A stretch of 64,000 bases of DNA. Source: Nematopogon swammerdamellus. Lineage: Eukaryota; Arthropoda; Insecta; Lepidoptera; Adelidae. The stretch spans positions 16,857,523 to 16,921,522 of the forward strand of contig OX336342.1 of the NCBI GenBank assembly GCA_946902875.1, given 5' to 3'. The notes under the pieces were generated by a model. That model was not told where the DNA came from. It made no database searches and saw nothing but the letters and a program-made list of their open reading frames with translations. Below, one piece after another: positions 63,546-64,000 of this stretch (positions are counted from its first letter, which is position 1; the number at the start of each line of letters is the position of its first letter). A program made the translations under genes and the position numbers.

Positions 63546-64000
63546 AAGCATAGTGGTATGTTTGCAAAAGTAACAGTAAGTGTTCAGAGTTTCTTGTTTC
63601 CAGTATAAATTTAATTATGTATTATTTTTATGACTCGAAGCAAATGGGCTTGGTCAGGAAATGGCTGGGCCCAAGTTCAGAGAGACAGTCACAAAAGGCA
63701 AATTGTGTATTTCCGCGAAGAAGCATGTATAAAATAAACTGAATTCGTATGCAAATCGGTAAGATGTTACCGCCATTAACCCAAAACTGTAGACCTTAGC
63801 ACAGCCGCGCCCCACCACGCCGCGCCCCCTGCCGCTGTCCGCAAGACGGCGCGCGCCGTAAAATTAAAAGAAAAGCAGCATCAAGCTGTTTTTAATTGCT
63901 ATGAAGGCAGTTAAAATATTTAATATCGCCCTTAAAGCCGGTTGTATCGCTCGGGGAATTTTCAAGGAATGACGGACTCGGGTGTGGGTCGGAAGATAAC
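63546..64000. other. No gene seen
   Basis: There is no recognisable gene. A short GC-rich patch lies at 63800-63860 (GCCGCGCCCCACCACGCCGC). Confidence 0.4.

Overview
The window looks like intergenic or intronic DNA from a moth or butterfly (Lepidoptera). The basis is its AT-rich sequence, the absence of any recognisable host exon, and a dense layer of repeats and LINE proteins of types I know from lepidopteran genomes. That assignment rests on family recognition, not on a search. No cellular protein gene, no genuine tRNA or rRNA gene and no CRISPR array was found. Almost everything that can be named is a transposable element or its remains.

Layout. 1-5250 is a LINE graveyard: a LINE 3' end (152-241), an ORF1-like retroelement pseudogene on the minus strand (537-1978), an endonuclease/RT N-terminal fragment on the plus strand (2510-4080) and an RT C-terminal fragment on the minus strand (4083-5180). 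5250-25050 carries tandem repeats, a cluster of AACCGGTT octamers, several short DNA elements with terminal inverted repeats, two SINE families and a short interspersed element about 390 bp long, called here the R-element. 25055-28312 is the most intact object: a full-length RTE-type LINE on the minus strand, with an unbroken 993-codon ORF, a TCAG-repeat tail and perfect 13-bp target-site duplications. 28300-46560 has RT fragments at 29978-30900 and 38008-38721, a 1.5-kb element built of about 311-bp tandem units (31471-32976), and further SINE and R-element copies. 46560-64000 has a 5'-truncated LINE with 10-bp target duplications inserted into a foldback repeat (52571-53785), two more LINE 3' fragments, an open 102-codon minisatellite, and an R2/NeSL-like LINE 3' half with an open 364-codon zinc-knuckle/restriction-like endonuclease ORF (62180-63274).

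How the pieces relate. Two SINE families recur. SINE-A has an ordinary tRNA-like head. SINE-B has a composite head in which a 5S-rRNA-like internal promoter lies between tRNA-like A and B boxes. Both share a central body. The LINE proteins are the plausible source of reverse transcriptase for the SINEs, but no pair here shows matching 3' tails. Nested insertions give a relative order: a hAT-like element inside an R-element, a LINE fragment inside SINE-A, a LINE inside a foldback repeat, and SINE-B around the R2-like fragment. The RTE copy appears to be the youngest insertion. I found no new multi-gene system. The strongest leads are the tRNA/5S SINE head, the intact RTE, the open R2-like ORF, several long perfect palindromes and the in-frame minisatellite. 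All similarities were judged by eye.
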